A stretch of 64,000 nt of DNA from the NCBI RefSeq assembly GCF_018035235.1, contig NZ_WPCV01000003.1, positions 62,001-126,000 of the forward strand, given 5' to 3'. This DNA is from Citrobacter sp. On2M. GTDB taxonomy: Bacteria > Pseudomonadota > Gammaproteobacteria > Enterobacterales > Enterobacteriaceae. The stretch's first letter is position 1. Each line of letters begins with the position of its first letter. Positions 1 to 7,914 of this stretch are shown one piece after another. The notes below the pieces were generated by a model. It made no database searches. It saw only the letters and a list, made by a program, of their open reading frames with translations, and was not told the origin of the DNA. A program made the translations under genes and the position numbers.

Positions 1-1392
1 GATCTCCTCCAGATCGGACGAGATGAACAGCACCGCGACATTCTGAGCCGCAATACTGCGGAGCAACTGGTAGATGTCGTTACGGGCAGAGACGTCCACT
101 CCGCGCGTCGGCTCATCCACGATCAGCACTTGCGGCGAGGCTTCGAGGCATTTGGCGATCAAAATTTTTTGCTGATTACCACCGGAGAGCGTGCGGGCAG
201 GTTGTTCGGGATCGTTCAGCTTGATATTGAGCGCGCGGCGATAACGTTCGAGCGTGGCGCTGTCTTTTGCCGGATTTGCCCAGAAACCGCTGTGGTTATG
301 GGTTAATGCGCAAACATTCCACGCCAGCGAGGCATCCAGATTCAGTCCTGATGATTGCCGATCCTCCGGTAGATATACCAGACCATGCTGCAGACGCTCG
401 CGTGTGGAAAGCGTGGAGATATCCTTGCCGCCGAGTACGACGCGTCCGGCCCGCAGAGGTCGTAGCCCGTAAAGCGTTTCTGCAAGTTCGGTGCGCCCGG
501 CGCCGACCAGGCCAGCCAGACCTAAAATTTCCCCGGCACGAACCTCGAAACTGACGTTCATGAATCCTTCACCGGTGACATTTTCGAGGCTCAATACTGG
601 TGTGCCTGCATCGTGCTGCGGACGGTTGCCAGGCAATTCCAGCCACAGTTTCTGGGTCGCGCTCAGCGTGTTAGTACGTGACGCTGGCGTAATGGCCTGG
701 ATAATTTCGTCTGTGCTCAGGTCCGCCGTTTTACCGGAGAGCGCAATGGTTCCGTCCCGCATCACGCTAATGTAATCCGCAATCTGGCGTATCTCAGGCA
801 GCTTGTGGGAGATGAAAACGATCCCTACGCCGGCACTCAGCAACTCACGCAGACGACTGAACAACCGATCTGTTTCTGCTGGTGTGAGTGAGGCTGTGGG
901 TTCATCAAGGATCAAAATTCGCGAATCGCGCATCAGCCCGCGCAGGATTTCGACCATTTGCCGGTCGGCGACATCCAGTGAACCGGCCTGGCTGTTGATA
1001 TCAAACTGGCAGCCCAGCGCGGCGAGCATCGCGCTCATTTTTTGCGCCGAGCTTTGGTGTTTGGGCAGACCAAACAGGACATTCTCTTTTACCGTCAGGC
1101 TGGGGAAGAGCAGTGGCTCCTGTGGTACAAGGTAGATCCCCAACTGATGCGCCAGGATCGGCGTCAGTTTTGTACAGCGGGATCCTTCAATCTCAATGCT
1201 TCCGCTGTCCGCCGGAGTAATACCGGCGATAATTTTCATCAGCGTGGATTTCCCGGCACCATTCCCTCCCAGCAGCGCATGGACTTCGCCTTTACGCAAG
1301 GTAAAGTTAATACCTTTCAGTACCTTAACGCCGGAGTACTGCTTACAGACAGACTGTGCGCTGAGTAGCGGAGCGATTTTTTCGTGACTCAT
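1..1392 (-). CDS. lsrA: Autoinducer-2 ABC importer ATP-binding protein LsrA (3' end cut by window edge)
   Basis: ATPase that powers uptake of the quorum signal AI-2 through the LsrCD permease. It starts with ATG at 1390-1392 and reads off the left edge, so 464 codons are visible; the family is about 510 residues, so roughly the last 45 are missing. It has two tandem ABC modules, as in sugar importers of the RbsA/XylG type. Module 1 has Walker [10 protein letters not shown] near residues 42-50 and Walker B LILDEP, with a degenerate signature. Module 2 has TLSGGNQQK and [11 protein letters not shown]. The sequence closely follows the E. coli LsrA that I remember, including [18 protein letters not shown]. 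It is divergent from lsrR, as in E. coli, so it should be the first gene of the lsrACDB operon, repressed by LsrR and relieved by phospho-AI-2. Confidence 0.95.
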   Translation of the reverse strand, partial: MSHEKIAPLLSAQSVCKQYSGVKVLKGINFTLRKGEVHALLGGNGAGKSTLMKIIAGITPADSGSIEIEGSRCTKLTPILAHQLGIYLVPQEPLLFPSLTVKENVLFGLPKHQSSAQKMSAMLAALGCQFDINSQAGSLDVADRQMVEILRGLMRDSRILILDEPTASLTPAETDRLFSRLRELLSAGVGIVFISHKLPEIRQIADYISVMRDGTIALSGKTADLSTDEIIQAITPASRTNTLSATQKLWLELPGNRPQHDAGTPVLSLENVTGEGFMNVSFEVRAGEILGLAGLVGAGRTELAETLYGLRPLRAGRVVLGGKDISTLSTRERLQHGLVYLPEDRQSSGLNLDASLAWNVCALTHNHSGFWANPAKDSATLERYRRALNIKLNDPEQPARTLSGGNQQKILIAKCLEASPQVLIVDEPTRGVDVSARNDIYQLLRSIAAQNVAVLFISSDLEEI

Positions 1393-1429
1393 TTACGTGC
1401 CACCTCCGTTCGGCCTGGGTAGAATCAGG

Positions 1430-1579
1430 TTGAACAAATGTATTGAGCGATTCGAATTGTTCATAACCTTATGACCTAACTGCTCATAAAACCGACGAAT
1501 AGATCACGTTTTATGCTAAAATGATCGGAGTAATTAAATTTGTTCAATAAAAAGCCACCGAAATGTGGGTTTAATCACA
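1430..1579. promoter_or_regulatory. lsrA/lsrR divergent control region (LsrR-like inverted repeats, CRP-like site)
   Basis: The intergenic region holds a matched pair of distant half-sites, TTGAACAAAT at 1430-1439 and its exact complement ATTTGTTCAA at 1538-1547. Between them lies a cluster of TCATAA/TTATGA half-sites: TCATAACCTTATGA at 1461-1474 and TCATAA again at 1484-1489. TGTGG-N6-TCACA at 1564-1579 is a close match to the CRP consensus. LsrR and cAMP-CRP control lsr transcription in E. coli. Assigning these particular repeats to LsrR is inference. Confidence 0.6.
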
Positions 1580-1647
1580 GTTATTAACTACCAATGAATG
1601 AACAATTGCGTTCAGAAATTCGATATGTTCAAAGTGAAGACAGAATG

Positions 1648-2604
1648 ATGACTATTAACGACCCGATGATTTCCGGGCAAGGGATGTGTGAAGAAGAGCT
1701 GGTGGCACGCATTGCGTGGTTCTATTACCACGACGGTATGACGCAGAGCGACATCAGCAACAGGCTGGGGCTGACGCGGCTTAAAGTGTCGCGCCTGCTG
1801 GAGAAGGGGCATCAGTCCGGGATTATTCGTGTACAGATTAATTCTCGCTTTGAAGGCTGTCTGGAATATGAAACTGAATTACGTCGTCGCTTTGAGCTGA
1901 ACAATGTACGGGTCATCCCGGGACTTCCCGGAGCAGATGCCTGCGTTCGCCTGGGGATTGGCGCCGCGCATATGCTGATGGAGTCACTCCAGCCACAGCA
2001 GATTCTGGCGGCCGGTTTCGGCGAAGCGACCATGAACACGTTAAAGCGACTGAGCGGATTTATCTCTGCTCAACAAATTCGCCTGGTGACGCTCTCGGGT
2101 GGCGTGGGGCCTTACATGACTGGGATTGGACAACTCAACGCGGCCTGTCCGGTCAGTATTATTCCGGCTCCGCTTCGCGCCTCCTCAGCAGAGATTGCCC
2201 GGACGTTAAAAAATGAAAACAGCGTCCAGGATGTCCTGCTGGCTGCCCAGGCTGCCGACGCGGCCATTGTCGGTATCGGCGCAATCAACCAGAAAGATGA
2301 GGCCACCATTATTCGCTCAGGCTATATCACTCAGGGTGAACAGCTGATGATTGGCCGCAAAGGCGCTGTGGGCGACATTCTGGGCTACTTCTTTGATGGC
2401 GAAGGGCAGGTGATTCCGGATATGAAGATCCACGATGAACTTATCGGGTTAACCCTCAATACCCTGAAGACGATCCCGACGGTGATCGGTGTTGCCGGAG
2501 GCGTGAATAAAGCGGAAGCGATCGCTGCGGCGATGAAAGGGGGTTATATCAACGCATTGGTCACTGACCAGGAAACTGCCGCCGCCATTGTCAGCGGGCA
2601 GTAA
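1648..2604 (+). CDS. lsrR: Transcriptional repressor of the lsr regulon, LsrR
   Basis: SorC/DeoR-type repressor whose ligand is phospho-AI-2; binding the ligand releases it from lsr promoters. The product is 318 residues from the ATG at 1648 (E. coli about 317). An N-terminal helix-turn-helix is visible ([20 protein letters not shown]), followed by the sugar-binding domain ([16 protein letters not shown], then [20 protein letters not shown]). The frame stays open upstream to ATG codons at 1594 and 1645. I chose 1648 because MTINDxxIS matches the known N-terminus and because a start at 1594 would sit almost on the CRP-like site. It is followed 108 bp later by lsrK, and the two are presumably one operon. 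Confidence 0.93.
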   Translation: MTINDPMISGQGMCEEELVARIAWFYYHDGMTQSDISNRLGLTRLKVSRLLEKGHQSGIIRVQINSRFEGCLEYETELRRRFELNNVRVIPGLPGADACVRLGIGAAHMLMESLQPQQILAAGFGEATMNTLKRLSGFISAQQIRLVTLSGGVGPYMTGIGQLNAACPVSIIPAPLRASSAEIARTLKNENSVQDVLLAAQAADAAIVGIGAINQKDEATIIRSGYITQGEQLMIGRKGAVGDILGYFFDGEGQVIPDMKIHDELIGLTLNTLKTIPTVIGVAGGVNKAEAIAAAMKGGYINALVTDQETAAAIVSGQ

Positions 2605-2712
2605 TGCGTATCTGCCGTGCAGTCGCGCGGCAGGGAAGTAACAGAATTTCCGTTTGTACTGTGGAGAAAGCATTGACGACCTGACAAATATAATAAGCCG
2701 AGGACAAAAACG

Positions 2713-4305
2713 ATGGCCCGACTCTGTACCCTCTCTGAATCAGCACATTACCTGATGGCACTGGACGCCGGAACCGGAAGCGTTCGCGCCGTGATTTTCG
2801 ACCTGGAAGGTAAACAAATCGCGGTGGGGCAAGCGGAATGGCGGCATCTCGCCGTACCGGATGTGCCCGGCTCGATGGAGTTTGATCTGGGGAAAAACTG
2901 GCAACTGGCCTGTGAGTGTATTCGTCAGGCGCTGCATAACGCCGGGATTGCGCCAGAAGCGATTGCTGCCGTTTCAGCCTGTTCGATGCGTGAAGGCATT
3001 GTGGTCTATGATGCAGAGGGGACGCCTGTCTGGGCCTGCGCAAACGTGGATGCCAGAGCGGCACGGGAAGTCAGCGAACTTAAGGAGATCCACGATTACA
3101 CCTTCGAAAGTGAGGTCTATCGCAGCACGGGACAGACGCTGGCGCTGAGCGCCATCCCACGCCTGCTCTGGTTGGCGCATCATCGTTCGGATATCTATCG
3201 TCGCGCCTCAACGGTCACGATGATCAGCGACTGGATGGCCTACATGCTCAGCGGTGAGCTGGCGGTGGATCCTTCCAATGCCGGAACAACGGGCCTGTTG
3301 GACCTCAAAACGCGAGACTGGAAACCGTCATTGTTGCAGATGGCAGGATTGCGGTCGGATATTCTCTCACCGGTTAAAGAGACAGGAACGCTCCTGGGAA
3401 GGGTGACGGCCCAGGCCGCTGCACAGTGCGGGTTGAAAGCAGGTACGCCAGTGGTAGTAGGCGGCGGAGATGTTCAGTTGGGCTGCCTTGGCCTTGGGGT
3501 CGTACGTCCGGCGCAAACCGCCGTGCTGGGCGGCACATTCTGGCAGCAGGTGGTGAATTTACCCGCTCCGATTGTTGATCCGGAGATGAATGTGCGCATT
3601 AATCCGCACGTCATTCCGGGAATGGTGCAAACCGAATCCATCAGCTTTTTTACTGGCCTGACGATGCGCTGGTTTCGTGACGCTTTCTGTGCAGAAGAAA
3701 AGCTGATCGCTGAGCGTCTGGGGGTAGATACCTACACCCTTCTGGAGGAGATGGCTTCCCGGGTACCGGCAGGTGCATGGGGAGTGATGCCAATTTTCTC
3801 TGACCGGATGCGTTTCAAGAGCTGGTATCACGCCGCTCCTTCGTTTATCAACCTGTCCATCGATCCGGAAAAATGCAATAAAGCTACGCTGTTTCGTGCG
3901 CTGGAAGAGAATGCGGCCATTGTATCGACCTGTAATTTGCAGCAAATCGCCGATTTTACCGGCATCCATCCTACTTCACTGGTATTTGCTGGGGGGGGCT
4001 CGAAGGGCAAACTCTGGAGCCAGATTCTGGCGGATGTATCAGGGCTGACGGTTAATGTGCCGGTCGTCAAAGAGGCAACGGCGCTCGGCTGCGCCATTGC
4101 TGCCGGTGTCGGGGCAGGGATCTGGTCATCTATGGCCGAGACCGGTGAACGACTGGTACGCTGGGAGCGGGAACATGTGCCGGATAAAGAGAAGCACGAG
4201 CTTTATCGGGAATCACGTGAGAAATGGCAGGCGGTATATCAGGAGCAGTTAGGTCTGGTCGATCACGGGTTGACGACCTCTTTGTGGAAAGCGCCGGGTT
4301 TATAA
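2713..4305 (+). CDS. lsrK: Autoinducer-2 kinase LsrK
   Basis: FGGY-family carbohydrate kinase that phosphorylates imported AI-2 in the cytoplasm, trapping it and creating the inducer of LsrR. It has 530 residues, the usual family length. The N-terminal ATPase-fold motif [13 protein letters not shown] lies at residues 18-30. The C-terminal FGGY signature region ([20 protein letters not shown]) and the ATP-binding segment [16 protein letters not shown] are intact. The sequence is almost colinear with E. coli LsrK, including the last residues SLWKAPGL. It lies in the lsrR-lsrK operon and is followed after only 12 bp by a cupin gene, which suggests a three-gene transcript. Confidence 0.95.
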   Translation: MARLCTLSESAHYLMALDAGTGSVRAVIFDLEGKQIAVGQAEWRHLAVPDVPGSMEFDLGKNWQLACECIRQALHNAGIAPEAIAAVSACSMREGIVVYDAEGTPVWACANVDARAAREVSELKEIHDYTFESEVYRSTGQTLALSAIPRLLWLAHHRSDIYRRASTVTMISDWMAYMLSGELAVDPSNAGTTGLLDLKTRDWKPSLLQMAGLRSDILSPVKETGTLLGRVTAQAAAQCGLKAGTPVVVGGGDVQLGCLGLGVVRPAQTAVLGGTFWQQVVNLPAPIVDPEMNVRINPHVIPGMVQTESISFFTGLTMRWFRDAFCAEEKLIAERLGVDTYTLLEEMASRVPAGAWGVMPIFSDRMRFKSWYHAAPSFINLSIDPEKCNKATLFRALEENAAIVSTCNLQQIADFTGIHPTSLVFAGGGSKGKLWSQILADVSGLTVNVPVVKEATALGCAIAAGVGAGIWSSMAETGERLVRWEREHVPDKEKHELYRESREKWQAVYQEQLGLVDHGLTTSLWKAPGL

Positions 4306-4317
4306 CAGGAGATCGCA

Positions 4318-4668
4318 ATGATTAAATCGAACGAAGCGCAGCATGAGTACCGTTTTGGTGATAGCGGCCCGAAATATCTCATTCGCGGTCCGGTATGTGA
4401 CATGGGCGTCGTCATGCTCCAGCCCGGTCAGTCTTTTCCCAACCATCGTCACATCGAAGCCTGCGAGATTTTTTATACCCTGGCAGGTGAAGTGACGTTA
4501 TATCTGAACGGTGAGCCCTACACGTTAGGCTCGGGGGATGTTTTGCACTGCGATCCCGGTGAAGCACATTTTCTGGTGAACAGAGGTGAGGTTCCGTGGA
4601 AAGGCGTCTTTGTTAAATCTCCGCATATTCCGGGAGACAGTCATCCGGTTGAGCCGACGACGTATTAG
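4318..4668 (+). CDS. Small single-domain cupin protein downstream of lsrK
   Basis: A 116-residue single-domain cupin. Motif 1 is complete (GQSFPNHRHIEACEIFYTLAG: two His, then Glu, as metal ligands), and motif 2 supplies the fourth His (GDVLHCDPGEAHFLVN). It starts 12 bp after lsrK, preceded by AGGAG (ATAACAGGAGATCGCAATG), so it is very probably co-transcribed and co-induced with AI-2 signalling. Small cupins of this form are isomerases, epimerases, dioxygenases or sugar-binding regulators; the sequence does not say which. I do not recognise it as part of the E. coli lsr locus. A role in processing phospho-AI-2 or its breakdown products is a guess based on position. Confidence 0.85.
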   Translation: MIKSNEAQHEYRFGDSGPKYLIRGPVCDMGVVMLQPGQSFPNHRHIEACEIFYTLAGEVTLYLNGEPYTLGSGDVLHCDPGEAHFLVNRGEVPWKGVFVKSPHIPGDSHPVEPTTY

Positions 4669-4930
4669 CCACTGGTATTTTAAGTAAATCGACTCCATTA
4701 GATGAAGGCTGGGGCGGGTGATGTTACTCGCCTTGCTCCATTTATCGAATGTAGACATGGTCGAATCCTACCAACTTGCCGGGCCTCTGGCATATTGCTA
4801 CCGCGCTATTGTCTATACCTAATCGCGACCGCGGGGCTTTTCTTGCCGCCGTAATAATACAAAGTAAATTTAAAGAAAGTCTTAATTATGAAAATCAGCC
4901 TCTTCTCCAGCTTGATTTTCACCAATACAT

Positions 4931-4954
4931 CCTCTGAGTATATCTACTCAGAGG
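4931..4954. terminator. Perfect 10-bp hairpin, probable bidirectional terminator
   Basis: CCTCTGAGTA and TACTCAGAGG flank a TATC loop between the convergent cupin and GNAT genes; the plus-strand side is followed by a T-rich stretch. The rest of the 342-bp gap (4669-5010) holds only a weaker stem near 4711-4730 (GGCGGGT/ACTCGCC) and no convincing gene. Confidence 0.55.
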
Positions 4955-5010
4955 CTAATCTTTGATTTTAAGTACTGAATAATTAAAGTTTGCTCAGAGT
5001 ATCATTTCCC

Positions 5011-5460
5011 TCACATACGATATTCGATCATCCCGCTCTTTTTAGCAACCCAGTCATACAAGCGTTGTCCACGCAGATTGGTTTCATGTGTATGCCAATA
5101 TAATCTTGACGCGTGGTGTTTTTGAGCCTCTTGTTGAACATACTCGATAAGCTGTTTACCGATGTGTTGTCCGCGTACATCTTCGCTAACAAATAAATCT
5201 TCAAGATAGCAATAATTTGAATCTGTCCAGGTTGAACGGTGAAAGAGATAATGCACCAGACCTACTATTTTTCCATCATATTTAGCGACAGCACAATAAA
5301 CAGGCTCGCACGGCGTAAGGAAACGCTCCCATGTTAATTTTGTTACTTCCTCGGAAATTTTAGTGCGATAAAATGTTTGGTAGTTTAGCCATAAAGGAAG
5401 CCAGTTGGTGTAGTCTTGTTGTTCTGCGGTTACTATAGTAATAGTCTTTTTGTCGTTCAT
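5011..5460 (-). CDS. GNAT-family N-acetyltransferase
   Basis: A 149-residue single-domain acetyltransferase predicted to move an acetyl group from acetyl-CoA to an unidentified amine. The acetyl-CoA-binding motif A is visible (DLFVSEDVRGQHIGKQLIEY; the RGQHIG segment matches the R/QxxGxG/A rule), with motif B after it (ASRLYWHTHETNLRGQRLYD). Its start at 5460 is 124 bp from the start of the divergent MocR gene. MocR regulators often control the divergent neighbour, so this enzyme is the likeliest target. Substrate unknown. Confidence 0.85.
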   Translation of the reverse strand: MNDKKTITIVTAEQQDYTNWLPLWLNYQTFYRTKISEEVTKLTWERFLTPCEPVYCAVAKYDGKIVGLVHYLFHRSTWTDSNYCYLEDLFVSEDVRGQHIGKQLIEYVQQEAQKHHASRLYWHTHETNLRGQRLYDWVAKKSGMIEYRM

Positions 5461-5528
5461 ATATTTATCCTGATATTATAAGAATAATGTGCCCGGATGA
5501 TTATCCTGGATTTTTTATAACTTCTTGT

Positions 5529-5566
5529 AAAGTGACACTTTTCATCAATTGATAGGATCCACTTTT
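5529..5566. promoter_or_regulatory. Candidate MocR operator between the GNAT and mocR-like genes
   Basis: AAAGTG-A-CACTTT at 5529-5541 is a perfect 6+6 palindrome. CACTTTT occurs twice as a direct repeat, at 5536-5542 and 5560-5566 (24-bp period). ATCAATTGAT (5544-5553) and GGATCCACT (5555-5563) lie between. Direct repeats in the divergent gap are typical of MocR binding sites. AGTGGATCC, the complement of the last motif, recurs before the next gene at 7087-7095. Assignment to the neighbouring regulator is inference. Confidence 0.4.
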
Positions 5567-5584
5567 AGCATAAAGGTTAATAAA

Positions 5585-7054
5585 ATGAAGAAAAACAATG
5601 CACCTTTATTTCAAGGATTTGTTTTAGGCAACGGCATCGTGAAGGAACAGATCTATCACACACTCCGTGATCACATTCTTACAGGCCGATTACCCGCAGG
5701 AACAAAAATGCCTTCAACCCGGGCGTTGTCCGAGATGATGTCAATTTCACGCAACTCGGTGATTGCCGGTTATGACCGGTTATTAGATGAAGGGTATATC
5801 CTGACCCGAAAAGGGTCTGGTACGTATGTAGCGCACAATATTCCGGATCTAAGTATCAGCAATAGTTATCCGAAGATAGAGTTAGGGGAAGTCGTCGCGC
5901 CAGATGAACAAGTAAACAACCGAAATGACCCGGTTCTGGATTTATGGTCGAATGAGTATGAAGGGCGCGGCATGAACCGTCTGTTTGCGGTTGGCGTTGG
6001 GTGCACGGATCTCTTCCCACATGCGTTATGGGGAAAACTACTGCAGCGGGTCTGGAGACAATCCAGGTATCAACTGGGCGCTCACACTCATCCTTGCGGC
6101 TATCTTCCTCTGAGAAAAGCGGTTTGCCGTTATATCAAAACAACGCGTGGAGTGAACTGTAACGAAGATCAGATCATTATCGTAAATGGCATCCAACAGG
6201 CATTGAACATTACTGCGCGAGCGCTACTTTCAACGGGAAGTGATGTTTGGCTGGACAACCCGGGTTACAAAGGTGCGCGAGGGGTTTTTATGTCAGTTGG
6301 CGCTATGGTTAGGCCAGTCCAGGTAGATAGCGAAGGAATGAACGTCCGCTATGGCATTGAGAATTTTCCAAACGCTAATCTCGCCTATGTTGTTCCGTCG
6401 GATCAATATCCATTAAGCGGATCGTTGAGTTTAACCCGGCGTTTTGAATTGCTGGAATGGGCGAAGTCAAACCAGGCATGGATATTTGAAGATGATTATA
6501 ATAGCGAATTCCGGTATGCCGATCGTTCTTTACAAGCATTACAGGGATTAGATCAGAATCAACGGGTAATCTATGCTGGAACATTTTCTAAAATGATGTA
6601 TCCAGAATTCCGTTTAGGTTTTTTAGTTGTCCCTCCTGGTTTAAAAGAACAGATTATGGTGACGAAATATTTTACCGATCTCGGCACCAGCTATCTTGAG
6701 CAGGCAGTGATGACGAGTTTTATTGAGGATGGGCATTATGCCAGTCATGTGCGTCGAATCCGCAAGGCGTGCTATGAAAGAAGAACGACGCTGGTCAATG
6801 CCATTCAGGATTATCTCGCTGATAAAATGATCGTTCAGCCTTCTGACTCCGGCGTTCATATTGTGTGTTGGCTACAAAATGGCTTAACCGGAAATGAAGT
6901 TGAAGAGAAAGCCAGATTACTTGGCATGGGAATACTCTCCCTAAGCCGTTATTACCACGGGGATGTCTTACGACAGGGAATTTTGATTGGCTTTGCCAAT
7001 CATCCGTCAGAGGAAATTGTTGATGGGATACGTCGCCTTGCTCAGGTTATTTAA
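5585..7054 (+). CDS. MocR/PdxR-type regulator (GntR winged helix fused to aminotransferase fold)
   Basis: Product of 489 residues with the two-part MocR architecture. An N-terminal GntR winged helix spans about residues 14-75 (YHTLRDHILTGRLPAGTKMP, then SRNSVIAGYDRLLDEGYI). A class-I aminotransferase-like domain fills the rest. Lys336 in GTFSKMMYP is the expected PLP Schiff-base lysine, with FEDDYNSEF before it. I start at the ATG at 5585 because AAAGG sits at a good distance; an in-frame ATG at 5549 lies inside the presumed operator. It is divergent from one GNAT gene and upstream of another, so it probably links PLP or an amino compound to their expression. It is not obviously PdxR itself, since no pdxST is nearby. 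Confidence 0.88.
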   Translation: MKKNNAPLFQGFVLGNGIVKEQIYHTLRDHILTGRLPAGTKMPSTRALSEMMSISRNSVIAGYDRLLDEGYILTRKGSGTYVAHNIPDLSISNSYPKIELGEVVAPDEQVNNRNDPVLDLWSNEYEGRGMNRLFAVGVGCTDLFPHALWGKLLQRVWRQSRYQLGAHTHPCGYLPLRKAVCRYIKTTRGVNCNEDQIIIVNGIQQALNITARALLSTGSDVWLDNPGYKGARGVFMSVGAMVRPVQVDSEGMNVRYGIENFPNANLAYVVPSDQYPLSGSLSLTRRFELLEWAKSNQAWIFEDDYNSEFRYADRSLQALQGLDQNQRVIYAGTFSKMMYPEFRLGFLVVPPGLKEQIMVTKYFTDLGTSYLEQAVMTSFIEDGHYASHVRRIRKACYERRTTLVNAIQDYLADKMIVQPSDSGVHIVCWLQNGLTGNEVEEKARLLGMGILSLSRYYHGDVLRQGILIGFANHPSEEIVDGIRRLAQVI

Positions 7055-7086
7055 ATTGTAACTTATTCAATTTTTATCATTAATAC

Positions 7087-7095
7087 AGTGGATCC
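7087..7095. promoter_or_regulatory. AGTGGATCC motif shared with the mocR-like upstream region
   Basis: This 9-mer is the exact complement of GGATCCACT at 5555-5563 and stands 89 bp before the second GNAT gene, suggesting that the same regulator acts at both sites. A 9-base match containing GGATCC could be chance. Confidence 0.25.
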
Positions 7096-7183
7096 GTAAA
7101 AAACACGCATTGTGGTTCTTTTGGCCTGGTCAGTTTGATCATACTCTGCGCGGGTTTAATCCTGTTTTGTAAGAGGTACGGAT

Positions 7184-7897
7184 ATGTCAGACATCTTTAA
7201 TCAATTCCATCAACCCATTGGTATGTCTTTGTCTGACTGGCGTGGAGCCCCTTTTCCCGAGGCTCAACAAATTACAGGTCGCTATTGCCAGCTTGAACGT
7301 ATTAACGCCGCTCGCCATGCAAAGGGTCTTTACGAAGCGTACTGTGAAGCGAGTGATTTTCGCGACTGGACTTACTTGCCGGTAGGACCCTTTGAGACCT
7401 TTGATGCCTTCTTCGTTTATTTAAAAAAGATTGAAGAACAAACAGATCCCATGCATTTTGCCGTGATCGATTTAGCCAGTATGAAACCTGTGGGTACGTT
7501 TGCGCTTATGCGTATTGATCCCTCCAATGGTGTGATTGAGGTTGGGCACATTTCTTACTCCCCTCTGATGAAACGCACGCGAGCGTCAACGGAAGTCATG
7601 TCATTGGTTTTAAAGTACGTTTTTGAGGACCTGGGCTATCGTCGTTTTGAATGGAAATGTGATGCTTTAAATGCGCCTTCCCGTGAAGCGGCAGAGCGCT
7701 TTGGCTTCAGTTTTGAAGGCATATTTCGTCAGGCTATCGTTACCCGTGGACGTAATCGTGATACTGCATGGTACTCAATCATTGACGGGGAGTACCCGAC
7801 GCTCAGACCCGCCTACGATATGTGGCTCGATGAGGGTAATTTCGATAACCAGGGACGGCAGATTAAGCGTCTTGCAGAGCTGATGAAAAGGGCATAA
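7184..7897 (+). CDS. GNAT-family N-acetyltransferase, RimJ/RimL-like
   Basis: A 237-residue acetyltransferase of the RimJ/L type. The N-terminal strand is LERINAARHAKGLYEAY; the acetyl-CoA-binding region is diffuse (VIEVGHISYSPLMKRTRASTEVMSLVL). It ends with the diagnostic segment WKCDALNAPSREAAERFGFSFEGIFRQ, which is also split in this family into NxxSxxxAExxGFxxEG. It has a good start (AAGAGGTACGGAT-ATG). It follows the mocR-like gene after a 129-bp gap and converges with the autotransporter gene, whose stop lies 18 bp away. Substrate unknown; the RimJ-like form fits acetylation of a protein N-terminus, peptide or small amine. Confidence 0.85.
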   Translation: MSDIFNQFHQPIGMSLSDWRGAPFPEAQQITGRYCQLERINAARHAKGLYEAYCEASDFRDWTYLPVGPFETFDAFFVYLKKIEEQTDPMHFAVIDLASMKPVGTFALMRIDPSNGVIEVGHISYSPLMKRTRASTEVMSLVLKYVFEDLGYRRFEWKCDALNAPSREAAERFGFSFEGIFRQAIVTRGRNRDTAWYSIIDGEYPTLRPAYDMWLDEGNFDNQGRQIKRLAELMKRA

Positions 7898-7914
7898 TTA
7901 AATTACATTTCCAG

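Noticed and set aside
1..1392. Several short plus-strand frames at the left edge
   Set aside because: They are antisense to lsrA, which runs off the window and explains the region.
4755..4800. Possible tRNA 3' remnant (GGTCGAATCC near CTACCA)
   Set aside because: No acceptor-stem partner or anticodon arm could be folded upstream; the resemblance is limited to a few bases.
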